From: Abditibacteriota bacterium
GTDB taxonomy: Bacteria > Armatimonadota > UBA5829
DNA: 64,000 nt
Reading direction: 5' to 3'
Assembly (NCBI GenBank): GCA_017552965.1
Contig: JAFZNQ010000009.1
Span: forward strand, 124,001-188,000
The position numbers and the translations under genes were made by a program. Positions within the stretch are counted from its first letter, which is position 1. Each line of letters begins with the position of its first letter. This document shows, one piece after another, positions 32,527 through 40,772 of the stretch. The notes beneath the pieces are model-generated. The model was not told the origin of the DNA and made no database searches. It worked only from the letters and a program-made list of their open reading frames with translations.

Positions 32527-33990
32527 CTAATAAGGCTTGTTCTTCAGGAGATCCGCAAACAGATCCGCAGAAAAGTCTGCCCGCTTGTCCTCCGACATGG
32601 GGATATAGTCGTATATCTTCATGCTCTTTTCCCAATACCTCTGTCTCACAGACTGCCTGTCCGGGTCGTCTCCTGCCAGCTCCAGGAATATCCGGGCAAA
32701 CCACAGCAGGTCATTCCTGTATTCCTCCGGATCCGGAAAGAGAGGCAGACTGCAGCGGGACACGTCGGCTGCCTCCAGATGCTCGATCATCTCTCCGTAG
32801 GTCTCTCTCAGAGCCTGCCGGGACCACTGATGCCTGGGGAAGTGGCCCCAGCCCGTGTCCACTATCTCAAAGGCTTCAAAGAGCTCGCCCAGAGCCCTGT
32901 GCTCTTCGCCGAATACCTGAGCGCAAAAATCACCGGATATCATATCCGGGTCCGCATCGGGATCGGTCATGAGCCTGGCCGCCGCGTATTGGGACATCAG
33001 ATTCAGCTTGGGAGTCATGGTGTAGCTCATGCCGCCTGAATAAGGCGCCGACGAGCGCCATTCCCTGATCTTCTGGGACATTCTGGGCAGGCGCCAGTGG
33101 GGATAAGTGATGAGCTCTCCTTCCGACAGGGAATAATCCCAGGTGATGATCTCTCTCTTTTTGGCTATCTCCCTGGCCCACTTCTTGGCGGGACCGCCCT
33201 GCTCGTAGGTGGCGTTGGAACTGAAGCCCAGATTGATCTCCACGAAGGTATCCTCCGGGAACCGGTCCAGCCGGGCCAGAAGATACTCCATGGCAGCCTT
33301 TGCTCTGTCCATCCTGCCGTTCCAGATGGGTATTTCCCAGCCGGACGCTTTGAACTCCTGCTCCATCTTTGCCCAGGTGTCCGAGTCGTCGGACATGGGG
33401 AAGGAATCGGTCCCCCATCCGGAGAAGGGCGCTCCCCAGGTGCTGAGGCTCACTCTGGTCTCCGGGCGGTTGGCCTTGATGATGCCCGCGATCTCCAGAG
33501 AAGTGTCGATATACTCCTCGTGAGTGCAGCCGTGTCTGGCGCAGCCCCCGGGATCTCCGGGGAATATGCAGATGATATCCGGCTCCGAGAGGGCCTTTGA
33601 CCAGTGATCCCACAGGCTGAGAATGAGCTGCTTTTCTTCGGGCACGTTGGGGCAGGCAAAGAACCATTTCTGGCCTATGGTGTTGATGATCATCAGCACC
33701 TTGACCCTGAGACCGGTTTCGTGAGCGGCCGCGATGGCCCTGTTGATCTCCCGGGTAAAATCTGCCTGCACCTTTTCTCCGGCGAGTGCCTCCCGGGAAA
33801 ACATGGTGGGCGGCAGCCAGAACTCCAGCACGTTGAAGCCAAAGCTCTTCAGCATGACGCAATACCGTCGCCAATCCTCCGAGGACCAGCGATTGGGAGC
33901 GTCGGGAAATATGACGTTGGCATTCCAGTGGTTCTGGAGATGCTCCGCCAGGTTCACGTAACAGGAACGGTGAGAAAAATAAGGTGTCAT
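32527..33990 (-). CDS. Putative TIM-barrel protein, glycoside-hydrolase-like
   Basis: Family not recognised with certainty. The 487-residue cytoplasmic product looks like an alpha/beta barrel acting on carbohydrate: RRYCVMLKSFGFNVLEFWLPP, IAAAHETGLRVKVLMII, DIICIFPGDPGGCARHGCTHEEY, VSLSTWGAPFSGWGTDSF and FVEINLGFSSN give regularly spaced strands ending in acidic or aromatic residues. The pattern recalls GH67/GH115-like or DUF4838-like enzymes, but I cannot assign a family or catalytic pair. It follows glyQS by 24 bases with only a weak start context and ends at a strong terminator. Confidence 0.6.
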   Translation of the reverse strand: MTPYFSHRSCYVNLAEHLQNHWNANVIFPDAPNRWSSEDWRRYCVMLKSFGFNVLEFWLPPTMFSREALAGEKVQADFTREINRAIAAAHETGLRVKVLMIINTIGQKWFFACPNVPEEKQLILSLWDHWSKALSEPDIICIFPGDPGGCARHGCTHEEYIDTSLEIAGIIKANRPETRVSLSTWGAPFSGWGTDSFPMSDDSDTWAKMEQEFKASGWEIPIWNGRMDRAKAAMEYLLARLDRFPEDTFVEINLGFSSNATYEQGGPAKKWAREIAKKREIITWDYSLSEGELITYPHWRLPRMSQKIREWRSSAPYSGGMSYTMTPKLNLMSQYAAARLMTDPDADPDMISGDFCAQVFGEEHRALGELFEAFEIVDTGWGHFPRHQWSRQALRETYGEMIEHLEAADVSRCSLPLFPDPEEYRNDLLWFARIFLELAGDDPDRQSVRQRYWEKSMKIYDYIPMSEDKRADFSADLFADLLKNKPY

Positions 33991-34014
33991 ATCGCTGCGA
34001 GGCGCCGGAAGCCT

Positions 34015-35331
34015 CTATTCATCCAGCCGGTCTCTCAGATAACCCTTGACCTTGTCCAGGGATACCTTGGTCTGCTCCATGGTGTCTCTGTCCCGGACCG
34101 TGACGCAGCCGTCTCCCTCGATGGTGTCAAAGTCCACGGTGACGCACCAGAGGGTACCCACTTCGTCCTGCCGTCTGTAGAGCTTGCCGATGGAGCCCGT
34201 GTCGTCATACTGCACGGCCATGGTCTTCTGCAGGTCGCCGACCAGCTTTTTGGCAGTGGACACTATCCGGGGCTCGTTGCGCTTCAGAGGCAGCACTGCC
34301 GCTTTGATGGGAGCCAGCTCCTTGGCAAACTTCAGCACGGTGCGTTTTTCGGTCTTGTCTCCCTTGGGCACCTCTTCCTCGGTGTAGGCTTCGCACAAAA
34401 AGGCCAGGATGGACCTGTCGCAGCCGGCGGAGGGCTCTATGACGTAGGGTATGACGTGCTCCTTCTTGTCTTCGTCGAAGAAGGTCAGCTTTTTCCCGGA
34501 GCCCTCGGAATGTCTGCCCAGATCATAATCGGTCCTGTTGGCAATGCCTTCCAGCTCGCCCCAGCCGAAGGGGAACAGATATTCTATATCAGTGGTGCCC
34601 TTGGAATAAAAGGCCAGCTCTGCGGGATCGTGAGGCCGCAGCTGCAGGTGCTCCCGGGAAATGCCGTATTTCTGATACCAGGCGTATCTCTCGCCTACCC
34701 AATACTCAAACCATTCGTCATCGGTCCCGGGCATGCAGAAAAACTCCATCTCCATCTGCTCGAACTCTCTGGTCCTGAAGGTAAAGTTGCCGGGGGTGAT
34801 CTCGTTTCTGAAAGACTTGCCTATCTGTCCTATGCCGAAGGGCAGCTTTTTGCGGGTGGCGTTCTGCACGTTCTGAAAATTGACAAAAATACCCTGAGCA
34901 GTCTCGGGTCTCATGTATATGGTGGTACCGGATTCCTCCACGGGCCCCATATTGGTCCTGAACATACAGTTGAACTGTCTGGCCTCTGTGAGCTCGCCGC
35001 CGCATTCGGGGCACACCTTCACGTTGTCCAGATGGTCTGCCCTGAAGCGCTGCTTGCACTGCTTGCAGTCCACCAGAGGGTCGTTGAAGTTGGTCACGTG
35101 GCCGGACACCTCCCAGACTCTGGGATGCATGAGTATGGCGGCGTCTATACCCACCGTGTCTTCACGGTTGGAGATCATATCCCGCCACCAGGCTTCCTTT
35201 ACGTTTCTTTTCAGCTCTATGCCCAGAGGACCGTAGTCCCAGGTGCTGGCGAGACCTCCGTAGATCTCCGAAGACTGAAAAATGAGGCCCCGGTTCTTGC
35301 ACAGGGACACTATCTGCTCCATATCTGTCAT
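34015..35331 (-). CDS. glyQS: Glycyl-tRNA synthetase, single-chain (alpha2) type
   Basis: Class II synthetase of the eukaryal/archaeal/Firmicute-like dimeric type, not the GlyQ/GlyS tetramer. The 438-residue product has GLIFQSSEIYGGLASTWDYGPLG (motif 1 region), FNCMFRTNMGPV, RPETAQGIFVNF, the motif 2 sequence FGIGQIGKSFRNEITPGN, motif 3 PYVIEPSAGCDRS, and a C-terminal anticodon-binding domain. A zinc-ribbon-like insert (CKQC...CPEC) follows motif 1. The ATG at 35331 has AGGAG nine bases upstream; an in-frame TTG at 35340 touches that site. Its promoter is at 35388-35417. Confidence 0.96.
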   Translation of the reverse strand: MTDMEQIVSLCKNRGLIFQSSEIYGGLASTWDYGPLGIELKRNVKEAWWRDMISNREDTVGIDAAILMHPRVWEVSGHVTNFNDPLVDCKQCKQRFRADHLDNVKVCPECGGELTEARQFNCMFRTNMGPVEESGTTIYMRPETAQGIFVNFQNVQNATRKKLPFGIGQIGKSFRNEITPGNFTFRTREFEQMEMEFFCMPGTDDEWFEYWVGERYAWYQKYGISREHLQLRPHDPAELAFYSKGTTDIEYLFPFGWGELEGIANRTDYDLGRHSEGSGKKLTFFDEDKKEHVIPYVIEPSAGCDRSILAFLCEAYTEEEVPKGDKTEKRTVLKFAKELAPIKAAVLPLKRNEPRIVSTAKKLVGDLQKTMAVQYDDTGSIGKLYRRQDEVGTLWCVTVDFDTIEGDGCVTVRDRDTMEQTKVSLDKVKGYLRDRLDE

Positions 35332-35387
35332 TATAGGCAACTCCTGTCTTTTATGCGTTATCCCGCAGAATGATCGTAAACAATTAA

Positions 35388-35417
35388 ATTATATTATAAA
35401 AAGGCTTTTCTTGTCAA
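35388..35417 (-). promoter_or_regulatory. Promoter of glyQS
   Basis: On the minus strand TTGACA (35417-35412), an 18-base spacer and TATAAT (35393-35388). A second TATAAT overlaps at 35398-35393. Confidence 0.8.
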
Positions 35418-35430
35418 ACGAAGGAGACGG

Positions 35431-36423
35431 TCACTCTATGACGGTCTGCCTGCCGTCCAGAAATACGGGCTGGGTCAGCAGCGCGTTGCCGCCGGTATCA
35501 TAAGCCTTGATCCTGACGTACATCTCGTCCCCTTTTATCTCGTATTCCGCTTCGGGGCCCGTCGACGCTTTGAGGAGCGCGCCATGACGCCCTATGAACT
35601 CGATGCGATAGCTCCTGTCGGCATCCTTCAGTCTGACAGAGGCCCGATCCCGGGAGAGGAGGCAGGACTCCAATTCCGGCCCGGTGGTGGAGTAAAAGGC
35701 GCCCCTTCTCAGAGAGGAGAGTACGTTTTCCTCGGTCAGGGACTCCGCCTCCAGCATTATCCAGGCCATTCCCGGCGAATTGCGTCTGTGGCGCAGCGAA
35801 GAGTCATAGACGTGAGCGTCATCCGTGCCGGTGCCGTACACAGTGCGTCCCGCGGTGAGCAGCGTGTCCCAGATCCTTTCGTGAGAGGGAAAAGCGGGCG
35901 AGCCCTCGTTGGGCACGCCTGAATGCATGTTGATGACCTCCATGAGATAGGGCTCAGTGATATGCAGTATCTCGTCGAAGGAATAGGCGTAGCGGAAATT
36001 GGGGTGGTTCAGCATGGGGATACCGCCCGCTGCCAGAGTGTCGGTCACACAGGCCCCTGCCTGCCGGGCAAGCGAATCGCGTATCTCTTCCGTCCGGATC
36101 CCGGCGTGGATGCCTATGGCGTTGGCGTGAAACGGGACCAGAGTCCCCATCCTGTTCCTGCACATAAAGGACAGCTCCTGAGCGCCCAGAAGCAGCAGCC
36201 CCTCGGGCTTGCGCTTCACGGACAGGGCGGGATCGTAATACACGGAGTGATCGCTGAAGGCCGCAAAGTCAAAGCCCAGCTCCCCGTAAGTCCGGGCAGC
36301 CAGATCCGGGTCGCCGTCGCCGTCGGACAGATTGGTGTGCAGATGCAGCTGGCCTTTGAATACACGGGCATAGGCCCTGCCGGACAGTATGACCGCAAGG
36401 GATATAAGCAGAATGAAGAACAT
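35431..36423 (-). CDS. Secreted PHP-domain metal-dependent phosphoesterase
   Basis: The 330-residue product has a signal peptide (about 1-19) and a PHP domain: GQLHLHTNLSDGDGDP (first metal motif), FAAFSDHSVYYDP, then MLNHPNF and GTGTDDAHVYD. The four PHP motifs are present, so a trinuclear metal site is likely. A beta-rich tail of about 90 residues follows. Most PHP proteins are cytoplasmic (polymerase proofreading, histidinol phosphatase), whereas this one is exported and probably removes phosphate from an external substrate. AGGAGG precedes the ATG. It is divergent from rnpB; TATAAT on the minus strand at 36495-36490 is a likely -10. Confidence 0.85.
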   Translation of the reverse strand: MFFILLISLAVILSGRAYARVFKGQLHLHTNLSDGDGDPDLAARTYGELGFDFAAFSDHSVYYDPALSVKRKPEGLLLLGAQELSFMCRNRMGTLVPFHANAIGIHAGIRTEEIRDSLARQAGACVTDTLAAGGIPMLNHPNFRYAYSFDEILHITEPYLMEVINMHSGVPNEGSPAFPSHERIWDTLLTAGRTVYGTGTDDAHVYDSSLRHRRNSPGMAWIMLEAESLTEENVLSSLRRGAFYSTTGPELESCLLSRDRASVRLKDADRSYRIEFIGRHGALLKASTGPEAEYEIKGDEMYVRIKAYDTGGNALLTQPVFLDGRQTVIE

Positions 36424-36489
36424 GTAGCCTCCTGTGTAATGACGATTGGATCGCAGGACCCCACGGTTTTCATTCGCAGGCCCTCATAT

Positions 36490-36495
36490 ATTATA
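36490..36495 (-). promoter_or_regulatory. Extended -10 of the PHP phosphoesterase gene
   Basis: TGCTATAAT on the minus strand, about 66 bases before the start codon at 36423. No good -35 at standard spacing. Confidence 0.5.
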
Positions 36496-36514
36496 GCACA
36501 TCAGGCCGTTTTGT

Positions 36515-36544
36515 TTGTAAAACAGGCGTGAAATCTGATATAAT
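36515..36544 (+). promoter_or_regulatory. Promoter of rnpB
   Basis: TTGTAA (36515-36520), an 18-base spacer and TATAAT (36539-36544). The RNA 5' end at about 36551 lies seven bases after the -10. Confidence 0.82.
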
Positions 36545-36550
36545 AATATT

Positions 36551-36880
36551 ATAGCAGGCCGGGCAATCGCACTATACGTGAGGAAAGTCCGGGCTTCAGA
36601 GGGCAGGATGACTGCTAACAGCAGCCGGCAGCGATGCCAGGGAAAGTGCCACAGAAAAGAAAACTCCGGTCTTCCGGAAAAGCTGAAACGGCGGTGTAAG
36701 AGACCACCGGTCCCGCCGAGAGGCGGGAGCCTGGTAAACCCCATCCGAAGCAAGGTCAAATAGGAAAGCTGCATCCGGCGGCCCGCCGGAGCTTTCGGGT
36801 AGTACCGCTGGAGGCCGGCAGCAATGCCGGTCCGAGACAGATGATTGCCTATTACAGAACCCGGCTTACAGGCCTGCTAT
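36551..36880 (+). ncRNA. rnpB: RNase P RNA, bacterial class A-like
   Basis: Catalytic RNA that trims tRNA 5' leaders. The ends pair as P1 (ATAGCAGGCC 36551-36560 with GGCCTGCTAT 36871-36880), and P2 is GGCAATC with GATTGCC near 36844-36850. Conserved blocks are present: GAGGAAAGTCCGGGC near 36580, the P10/P11 region GGCGGTGTAAGAGACCACCGG, GCAAGGTCAAATAGG, and the 3' block ACAGAACCCGGCTTACAGGCC. Length is about 330 bases. P3 appears reduced to three pairs (CAC-TATAC-GTG), where relatives usually have a longer hairpin. An open frame starting at 36841 inside the RNA is not taken as coding there. Confidence 0.96.
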
Positions 36881-36906
36881 CTCTTGTTTTTGGGACGGCG
36901 CTTATT

Positions 36907-37173
36907 TTGACAGACGAGGAAAAGCTTACCAGACAGATAGAGGAGATAGCCGAATACATCCACAAAAAGAAGCTGGAGGTCCCGGCCATCCTGTTTTTGG
37001 AGACCAACAAGCCTCTGGCGCTCTTCAACGGAGCGGCTGTCACCGCCTCCATACCCTTTCTCGGCGCGGTGTTTTCCGCCGACAAGCTGAAGGTATTGTC
37101 GGAGGTGCTGTCCGACAGACGCAACGTCGAGCTTTTGATCAGGGCCTTGGAAGAAAAGGCCGGGAGTGACTAA
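36907..37173 (+). CDS. Small conserved hypothetical protein next to the DUF6754-like gene
   Basis: The 88-residue product has a charged amphipathic N-terminal half (EEKLTRQIEEIAEYIHKKKLEVP). A hydrophobic stretch (AAVTASIPFLGAVFSA) and a helical tail (KLKVLSEVLSDRRNVELLIRALEEK) follow. The pattern resembles small peripheral or single-pass proteins of unknown function often found in Terrabacteria. The longer in-frame ATG at 36841 lies inside rnpB, so I take the TTG at 36907, 26 bases after the RNA end; its ribosome binding site (GGGA) is weak. It precedes the DUF6754-like gene by two bases and is probably transcribed from the rnpB promoter or a weak internal one. Confidence 0.6.
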   Translation: MTDEEKLTRQIEEIAEYIHKKKLEVPAILFLETNKPLALFNGAAVTASIPFLGAVFSADKLKVLSEVLSDRRNVELLIRALEEKAGSD

Positions 37174-37175
37174 TT

Positions 37176-37976
37176 ATGGCATCACACGCTACGCTTTCCG
37201 TGTACGTATTGGAAACGCTGCTCATATTTTTCATACTGCTGAGGATATTTCAGGCCAGAGGCGGCAGGGAGCTCTTTATCAGGCGCATCTCCGGCCTCAA
37301 CGCCATTGACGAGGCCATCGGCAGGAGCACCGAGATGGGCAAGCCCCTGCTCTACTGCTTCGGCATGTCCGGCTTCGGCATCGTGGGGCTTCAGAGCCTT
37401 GCCATCATGAGCCATATTGCACGGCGCTCCGCCGTGTTCGGCTCCAGGCTGGTATCAGCCTATTCCGATTCGCTGCTTCTCGCTGCGGGCAATGAGGTCA
37501 CCAAGGAAGCCTATGAGGAAATGGGCGTGCCCGACCTCTATGACCCCGAAAACAGCAAATATCTGTCGGACAACCAGTTCGCATACACCTCTGCGGTAGT
37601 GGGACTTACCCACAGGGAAAAGCCCGCCTCTGTGGTGTATATGGGCTATTTTGCCGGAGAGGCCCTGATCCTCACGGAAAACGGGCAGCAGCAGGGAGCC
37701 ATCCAGATAGCCGGCACGCCCGAGACCATACAGGTGCCGTTTTTCCTGGCCTCCTGCGACTACACCATCATCGGCGACGAATATTTTGCAGCCGCCGCCT
37801 ATCTCTCCCGGGAGCCCACTATGCTGGGCAGCCTTTCGGGGCAGGATCTGGGCAAGGCGACTCTGGCCCTGTTTATCATCGTGGGCGCACTTCTGTCCAC
37901 CCTGTCGGCCCTGGGCATAGACAACAGTATCATCAACATGCTGCTTGGCAGCTTATTTGCATATAACGGAGTATGA
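37176..37976 (+). CDS. DUF6754-like membrane protein
   Basis: The 266-residue product has an N-terminal membrane helix (about 8-25), a cytoplasmic or exposed alpha/beta core, and two C-terminal membrane helices (about 225-262). The core starts with ISGLNAIDEAIGRSTEMGKPLLY and contains RLVSAYSDSLLLAAGNEVTKEAYEEMG, features I associate with DUF6754. Function unknown. The genes on both sides (88-residue and 177-residue products) are almost contiguous with it, suggesting a small membrane complex, with a TolC-type export operon directly behind. Confidence 0.7.
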   Translation: MASHATLSVYVLETLLIFFILLRIFQARGGRELFIRRISGLNAIDEAIGRSTEMGKPLLYCFGMSGFGIVGLQSLAIMSHIARRSAVFGSRLVSAYSDSLLLAAGNEVTKEAYEEMGVPDLYDPENSKYLSDNQFAYTSAVVGLTHREKPASVVYMGYFAGEALILTENGQQQGAIQIAGTPETIQVPFFLASCDYTIIGDEYFAAAAYLSREPTMLGSLSGQDLGKATLALFIIVGALLSTLSALGIDNSIINMLLGSLFAYNGV

Positions 37977-37977
37977 C

Positions 37978-38511
37978 ATGGCAAACAAACGCAAAGACTC
38001 TTCCATCAATGTCCCGCTGGTGGTGATCCTTCTCATCATCGTATGCGGCATTGCCTTTGTGATCTCATACAGCAACAGAGAGGGCAAGAGAGACACAGGC
38101 TCCCTGCCTCCTCCCAACATAAAGCCGGATATCACCCCGGACAGTGACGCCGGATCCGATGAGCCGCAGACCGTTTCGGAGCCGCGGCCGGCCCCCGGGC
38201 CAGAAAGACCGGCGCCGAAAGAAGAAGCCAAGGCAGCAAAAGACACAAAAGAGAGAGAAAAACCGGCAGAGGTCAAGTCCTCTCCGTCCAAAAACAAAGA
38301 GACCGCCTCGCCCAAAAAGTCCGGCAGTTCCCCGGCTCCCAAAAAGATGTCAAAGGAAGATATGTTGGAGCAGCTCAATCGGTTTGACCGGAAGCACAAC
38401 GAAAACGCGGCCGCCTCGCAGGCCGCCGCAGAGCCTGCCGCTCCCGCTGCCGAGCCTGTTGCTCCCGCAGCCGAGCCTCAGGAGGCACCTGAGCCTGCAG
38501 CAGAGCAATAA
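37978..38511 (+). CDS. Single-pass membrane protein with Pro/Lys/Ala-rich tail
   Basis: The 177-residue product is not recognised. After a short basic N-terminus comes one membrane helix (VPLVVILLIIVCGIAFVISY, about 12-31). A low-complexity tail follows, first Pro/Lys/Glu-rich, later Ala/Glu/Pro repeats (AAEPxxPAAEP). Such tails can span the periplasm, as in TonB-like proteins, but no TonB C-terminal domain is present. GGAG lies six bases before the ATG. It comes one base after the DUF6754-like gene and 21 bases before the TolC-like gene. Confidence 0.65.
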   Translation: MANKRKDSSINVPLVVILLIIVCGIAFVISYSNREGKRDTGSLPPPNIKPDITPDSDAGSDEPQTVSEPRPAPGPERPAPKEEAKAAKDTKEREKPAEVKSSPSKNKETASPKKSGSSPAPKKMSKEDMLEQLNRFDRKHNENAAASQAAAEPAAPAAEPVAPAAEPQEAPEPAAEQ

Positions 38512-38532
38512 AGGCAGGACAAGAGACCATCC

Positions 38533-39897
38533 ATGAAGACGTATCACATCACACTGCTCGCGGCGATCAGCTTCGCCCTCTGCCTTATCTCAGGTGTTTC
38601 TCTTGCGGGAGAAGTCCTGCCTCTTTCTCTGGAGGAGGCTATTCTACGGTGCGAGACAGCCAACCCCGGCATACAGGCCAAAAGAGAAGCTCTTGAAGCC
38701 GCAAGTCACAAGGTAGATCAGGTCAGGGGGATATCCTCCGGGACTCTGGCTCTGGCCGGCAACTACACCCTGCTGGACAAAAAGCTGACTACTCCCACCA
38801 GGCTGGATACCGACAACCCGGCCCTCGCCGACCTTCTGGCTCCCGTAGTCGCGGTATTGGGAGGCATTCCCGACGTTTATCTGGGTCCCAGAAATCAGGT
38901 GCATCTCGTGGCCGCGTACACCCTGCCCCTTTATACCGGCGGCAAGCTGCCTCTCAGCATCAAAGCCGCAGAAGAAGAGCTCGGCGCCGGTGAGATGAAG
39001 CTGGAGTCGGACATTGACGACCAGGCCTTCAGCGCCGCCGACTACTATCTGCTCACTCTGCTGACGGACGCCCTGGTGGACGTGAACCGCGAAGCCCTTG
39101 ACACAGTCCGCCTCCACGCTCAGCAGGCCCGGGCGGCTTATGAGGTGGGCACTGTGGCCAAATACGACGTGATCAGAGCGGACACTGCCGTCAAGGACAG
39201 AGAGAGGCTCCTTTCCGAAGCCGAGACAGACCACCGGGCTGCGGAGCTGGCCCTGAAGACCATTCTGGCCCTGGACGAGGACACGGAGCTGCAGCTCACG
39301 GACAGCCTCTCCTTTGACGCCGGGGAACAGGACCCCGACGCCCTGCTTGCTCTGGCGAGAGACCACAATCCCGGCCTCAAAGCCCTTCAGGGCAAGGTGA
39401 CCGCCGCCGGCTTCAAGACCAAGGCGGAAAAGGGTGGCGCCCGGCCTCAGATATCTGCCATGGCCGCAGGCCAGCTCCTCACGGGCAACATCAACGGCGC
39501 CGAGCCCAAATGGCTGGTGGGCCTCAACGTGACCATGAACATTTTTGACGGCGGCATCACCGGGTCCCGGATCAAGGAATCCGCAGCGCAGGAAAGCGTT
39601 GCCAGGCTGGAGCTGGAGAACACCGACAGCCTTCTGGAGCTGGGTATACGCACCGCCTGCCTCAAGCTGCAGACCGCTGTGAAATCCCTGGAGGCAGCCA
39701 GAGAATCCATAGTCCTTTCGAAGGAGGCTCTGCGTCTGGCCGAAAAGCGTTTTGAGACAGGCAACGGCACAGGCATAGAGGTCATAGACGCCCAGACCGC
39801 CCTTTCCGCAGCTGAAGCGGCGGAAAAGGCCGCCATGTATCAGGGCAGAAAATGTCTGCTGACCATAGACAAATACTGCGGCACCATAAGGAAATAA
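38533..39897 (+). CDS. TolC-like outer membrane efflux protein
   Basis: The 454-residue product has a signal peptide (about 1-25), then two outer-membrane-efflux repeats. Typical stretches are LSLEEAILRCETANPGIQAKREALEAA, ARAAYEVGTVAKYDVIRADTAVKD and LRLAEKRFETGNGTGIEVIDAQTAL. These form the alpha-helical barrel and small beta-barrel of TolC trimers, so it should be the outer-membrane exit of the exporter encoded downstream. Two GDPD genes separate it from the HlyD-like adaptor, which is unusual. Confidence 0.9.
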   Translation: MKTYHITLLAAISFALCLISGVSLAGEVLPLSLEEAILRCETANPGIQAKREALEAASHKVDQVRGISSGTLALAGNYTLLDKKLTTPTRLDTDNPALADLLAPVVAVLGGIPDVYLGPRNQVHLVAAYTLPLYTGGKLPLSIKAAEEELGAGEMKLESDIDDQAFSAADYYLLTLLTDALVDVNREALDTVRLHAQQARAAYEVGTVAKYDVIRADTAVKDRERLLSEAETDHRAAELALKTILALDEDTELQLTDSLSFDAGEQDPDALLALARDHNPGLKALQGKVTAAGFKTKAEKGGARPQISAMAAGQLLTGNINGAEPKWLVGLNVTMNIFDGGITGSRIKESAAQESVARLELENTDSLLELGIRTACLKLQTAVKSLEAARESIVLSKEALRLAEKRFETGNGTGIEVIDAQTALSAAEAAEKAAMYQGRKCLLTIDKYCGTIRK

Positions 39898-39901
39898 CGA
39901 A

Positions 39902-40771
39902 ATGAAAGCATTGATCGGAATAATATTGGTATTGTTGATATCGGCTGTGGCATGGGCCGGTACCGGGAGGTCTGACATGATCATCATAGCTCACAGAGGC
40001 AATTCCTCCGCCTTTCCCGAGAACACTCTCGAGGCCTACAAAAGCGCCATCGAGATGGGGGCGGACTATATCGAAACGGACATCTGGCTGTCCAAAGACG
40101 GCGTGCCCGTCATGCTTCACGACGGCAATCTCAACAGGACCGGCGGCGTGGACAAAAACGTGGCCGACATGACCTTTGACGAGATACGCCGGGTGGAGGT
40201 CAATTACCCGGGCAAATTCGGCGACAAATACAGCGGCATACTGGTTCCCTCCGTGGAAGAGGTGCTTACCCTCTGCAGGGACACCGGCGCCAGAGTGTGT
40301 CTGGAGATGAAGACCATCGCCGCCTGCGGCCCGGTGAAAAAGCTCATGGAAAAGACCGGCTTCAGGGAGGAAATGGCCATCATACTGGTCTGGACCAACG
40401 ACAACGTCAAAGAAGCCTACAAATACTTCAAAAAGGCCCCCATCTACCACCTGGCTCCTCTGGGCGGCTACAAAAACGCCGAGGACAAGGACGCCTATTT
40501 CAAAGAAATGAGACAGGCAGGCCTGAGAGGTCTGGACGTGAACGCCGGGGAGCTCTTCGGTATGCCCGAGGAGGAGATGAACAGATACGTGTTCCTGGCC
40601 AAAAAATACGGCATGCCCATAGTGCTGTGGACCGTGGACGACGAGGCCACCATGCACAGGATCTTTGACGTGGAAGTCAAGGGCAAGGCCACTACTGCCC
40701 GCCTGAGCGGCATCACCACCAACGTGCCCGCCATGGGCATGGAGGTCAGAAAGCAGCGGACCGGAGAATAA
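39902..40771 (+). CDS. Secreted glycerophosphodiester phosphodiesterase-family protein (first of a pair)
   Basis: The 289-residue product has a signal peptide (about 1-19) and a GDPD TIM barrel: IIAHRGNSSAFPENTLEAYKSAIEMGADYIETDIWLSKDG, then MLHDGNLNRTGG. The catalytic His-Arg, Glu, Asp and His positions are all present. The family releases glycerol-3-phosphate or related products from glycerophosphodiesters or modified lipids. It is followed one base later by a related gene lacking the export signal. Both share KFGDKYS in the loop after the active-site strand. The pair probably arose by tandem duplication. Confidence 0.88.
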   Translation: MKALIGIILVLLISAVAWAGTGRSDMIIIAHRGNSSAFPENTLEAYKSAIEMGADYIETDIWLSKDGVPVMLHDGNLNRTGGVDKNVADMTFDEIRRVEVNYPGKFGDKYSGILVPSVEEVLTLCRDTGARVCLEMKTIAACGPVKKLMEKTGFREEMAIILVWTNDNVKEAYKYFKKAPIYHLAPLGGYKNAEDKDAYFKEMRQAGLRGLDVNAGELFGMPEEEMNRYVFLAKKYGMPIVLWTVDDEATMHRIFDVEVKGKATTARLSGITTNVPAMGMEVRKQRTGE

Positions 40772-40772
40772 T

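Noticed and set aside
36841-36906. ATG at 36841 as start of the small gene after rnpB
   Set aside because: This ATG is inside the conserved 3' block of RNase P RNA; coding there would conflict with the RNA. A TTG at 36907 is preferred.
38350-38547. Minus-strand Leu/Gly-rich frame opposite the Pro/Ala tail
   Set aside because: It is the complement of a low-complexity repeat in a real gene; no start site.
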